From contig JAGUVW010000029.1 of NCBI GenBank assembly GCA_020062665.1, positions 1 to 64,000 of the forward strand: 64,000 nucleotides of DNA, in the 5' to 3' direction. This stretch comes from Pseudomonadales bacterium (GTDB taxonomy: Bacteria; Pseudomonadota; Gammaproteobacteria; Pseudomonadales; Ketobacteraceae). The notes beneath the pieces were generated by a model. It was given only the letters and a program-made list of their open reading frames with translations. It was not told the DNA's origin and made no database searches. This document shows positions 63,894-64,000 of the stretch, one piece after another. Every line of letters starts with the position of its first letter. Position 1 is the stretch's first letter. The translations under genes were made by a program, and so were the position numbers.

Positions 63894-64000
63894 ATGGACA
63901 CTTCACGGCGACGCTTTCTGCGCGGACAACCGGCGGCAGACATACGCATCCCCCGTTTGCCCTGGGCGCTTGATGACAGCTCCTTCACCGCCGGGTGCAC
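63894..64000 (+). CDS. napF: Ferredoxin-type NapF, N-terminal part (runs off window)
   Basis: From ATG 63894 the 35 visible codons read MDTSRRRFLRGQPAADIRIP then RLPWALDDSSFTAGC, the NapF N-terminus, with RRRFLRG and the first Cys of an iron-sulfur motif. The napE-napF order and five-base spacing support it. NapF helps load the molybdenum/iron-sulfur centre of NapA in the cytoplasm. Confidence 0.85.
   Translation, partial: MDTSRRRFLRGQPAADIRIPRLPWALDDSSFTAGC

Overview
The window comes from a GC-rich gammaproteobacterium (roughly 58-60 % GC by eye). The gene order proA-nadD-rsfS-rlmH-mrdA-rodA-mltB-rlpA-dacA-ybeD-lipB-lipA, the HD-GYP/GGDEF proteins, DUF2788, DUF2189, a lipase-chaperone homologue and napEF point to the Pseudomonadales/Oceanospirillales side of the class. 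The sequence alone does not let me name a genus. I saw no tRNA, rRNA, CRISPR array, prophage or insertion sequence.

Layout. 1-0.6 kb: start of a FecCD-type iron/cobalamin ABC permease (minus strand, cut by the window edge), preceded by an intrinsic terminator, a short structured transcript and a Fur-box promoter. 0.7-1.9 kb: small Rieske protein and an LCM-like methyltransferase. 2.2-7.0 kb: nitrate ABC importer nrtABD plus an outer-membrane porin, behind a candidate sigma-54 promoter. 7.1-12.8 kb: three transporters or outer-membrane proteins and an MscS-type channel. 12.9-24.8 kb: an unusual envelope cluster of a mono-haem c protein, a di-haem LamG lipoprotein and a Tat-exported DUF1501 protein on the minus strand. 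Divergent from these are a di-haem lipoprotein with a PD40-like front half (resembling HzsA-related proteins), two small beta-barrel proteins, a TlpA thioredoxin, a DUF4266 lipoprotein and a DUF3570 barrel. 25-26.4 kb: two-receiver HD-GYP regulator.

26.5-38.5 kb is housekeeping: proline and NAD synthesis, ribosome silencing and methylation, the rod-shape elongation machinery (PBP2, RodA, MltB, RlpA, PBP5/6), a D-amino-acid aminotransferase-like enzyme and the lipoate pair lipB/lipA. 38.6-48 kb holds membrane and signalling genes: FMN reductase, DUF2788, DUF2189, a DedA-PAP2 fusion, an EamA transporter, an HD-GYP protein whose HD pair is lost, a GGDEF protein, and a lipase foldase with no lipase beside it.

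48.1-57.1 kb is a defence and addiction island. It has BrnT/BrnA with a promoter so close that the mRNA is probably leaderless, then a type I restriction system in which hsdM-hsdS is separated from hsdR by about 2.3 kb. That gap holds two coupled genes of unknown role, a ParD/RelB-like antitoxin, a ParE-like toxin gene broken by an amber codon, a PIN-domain toxin remnant and an array of degenerate 21-bp repeats.

57.2-62.5 kb encodes three exported or lipidated proteins: a possible Cys-His enzyme, an alpha/beta-hydrolase-like lipoprotein and a class-C-type serine hydrolase. The window ends with hexose-6-phosphate mutarotase and then, behind an FNR/Anr box, napE and the start of napF, the first genes of a periplasmic nitrate reductase operon.
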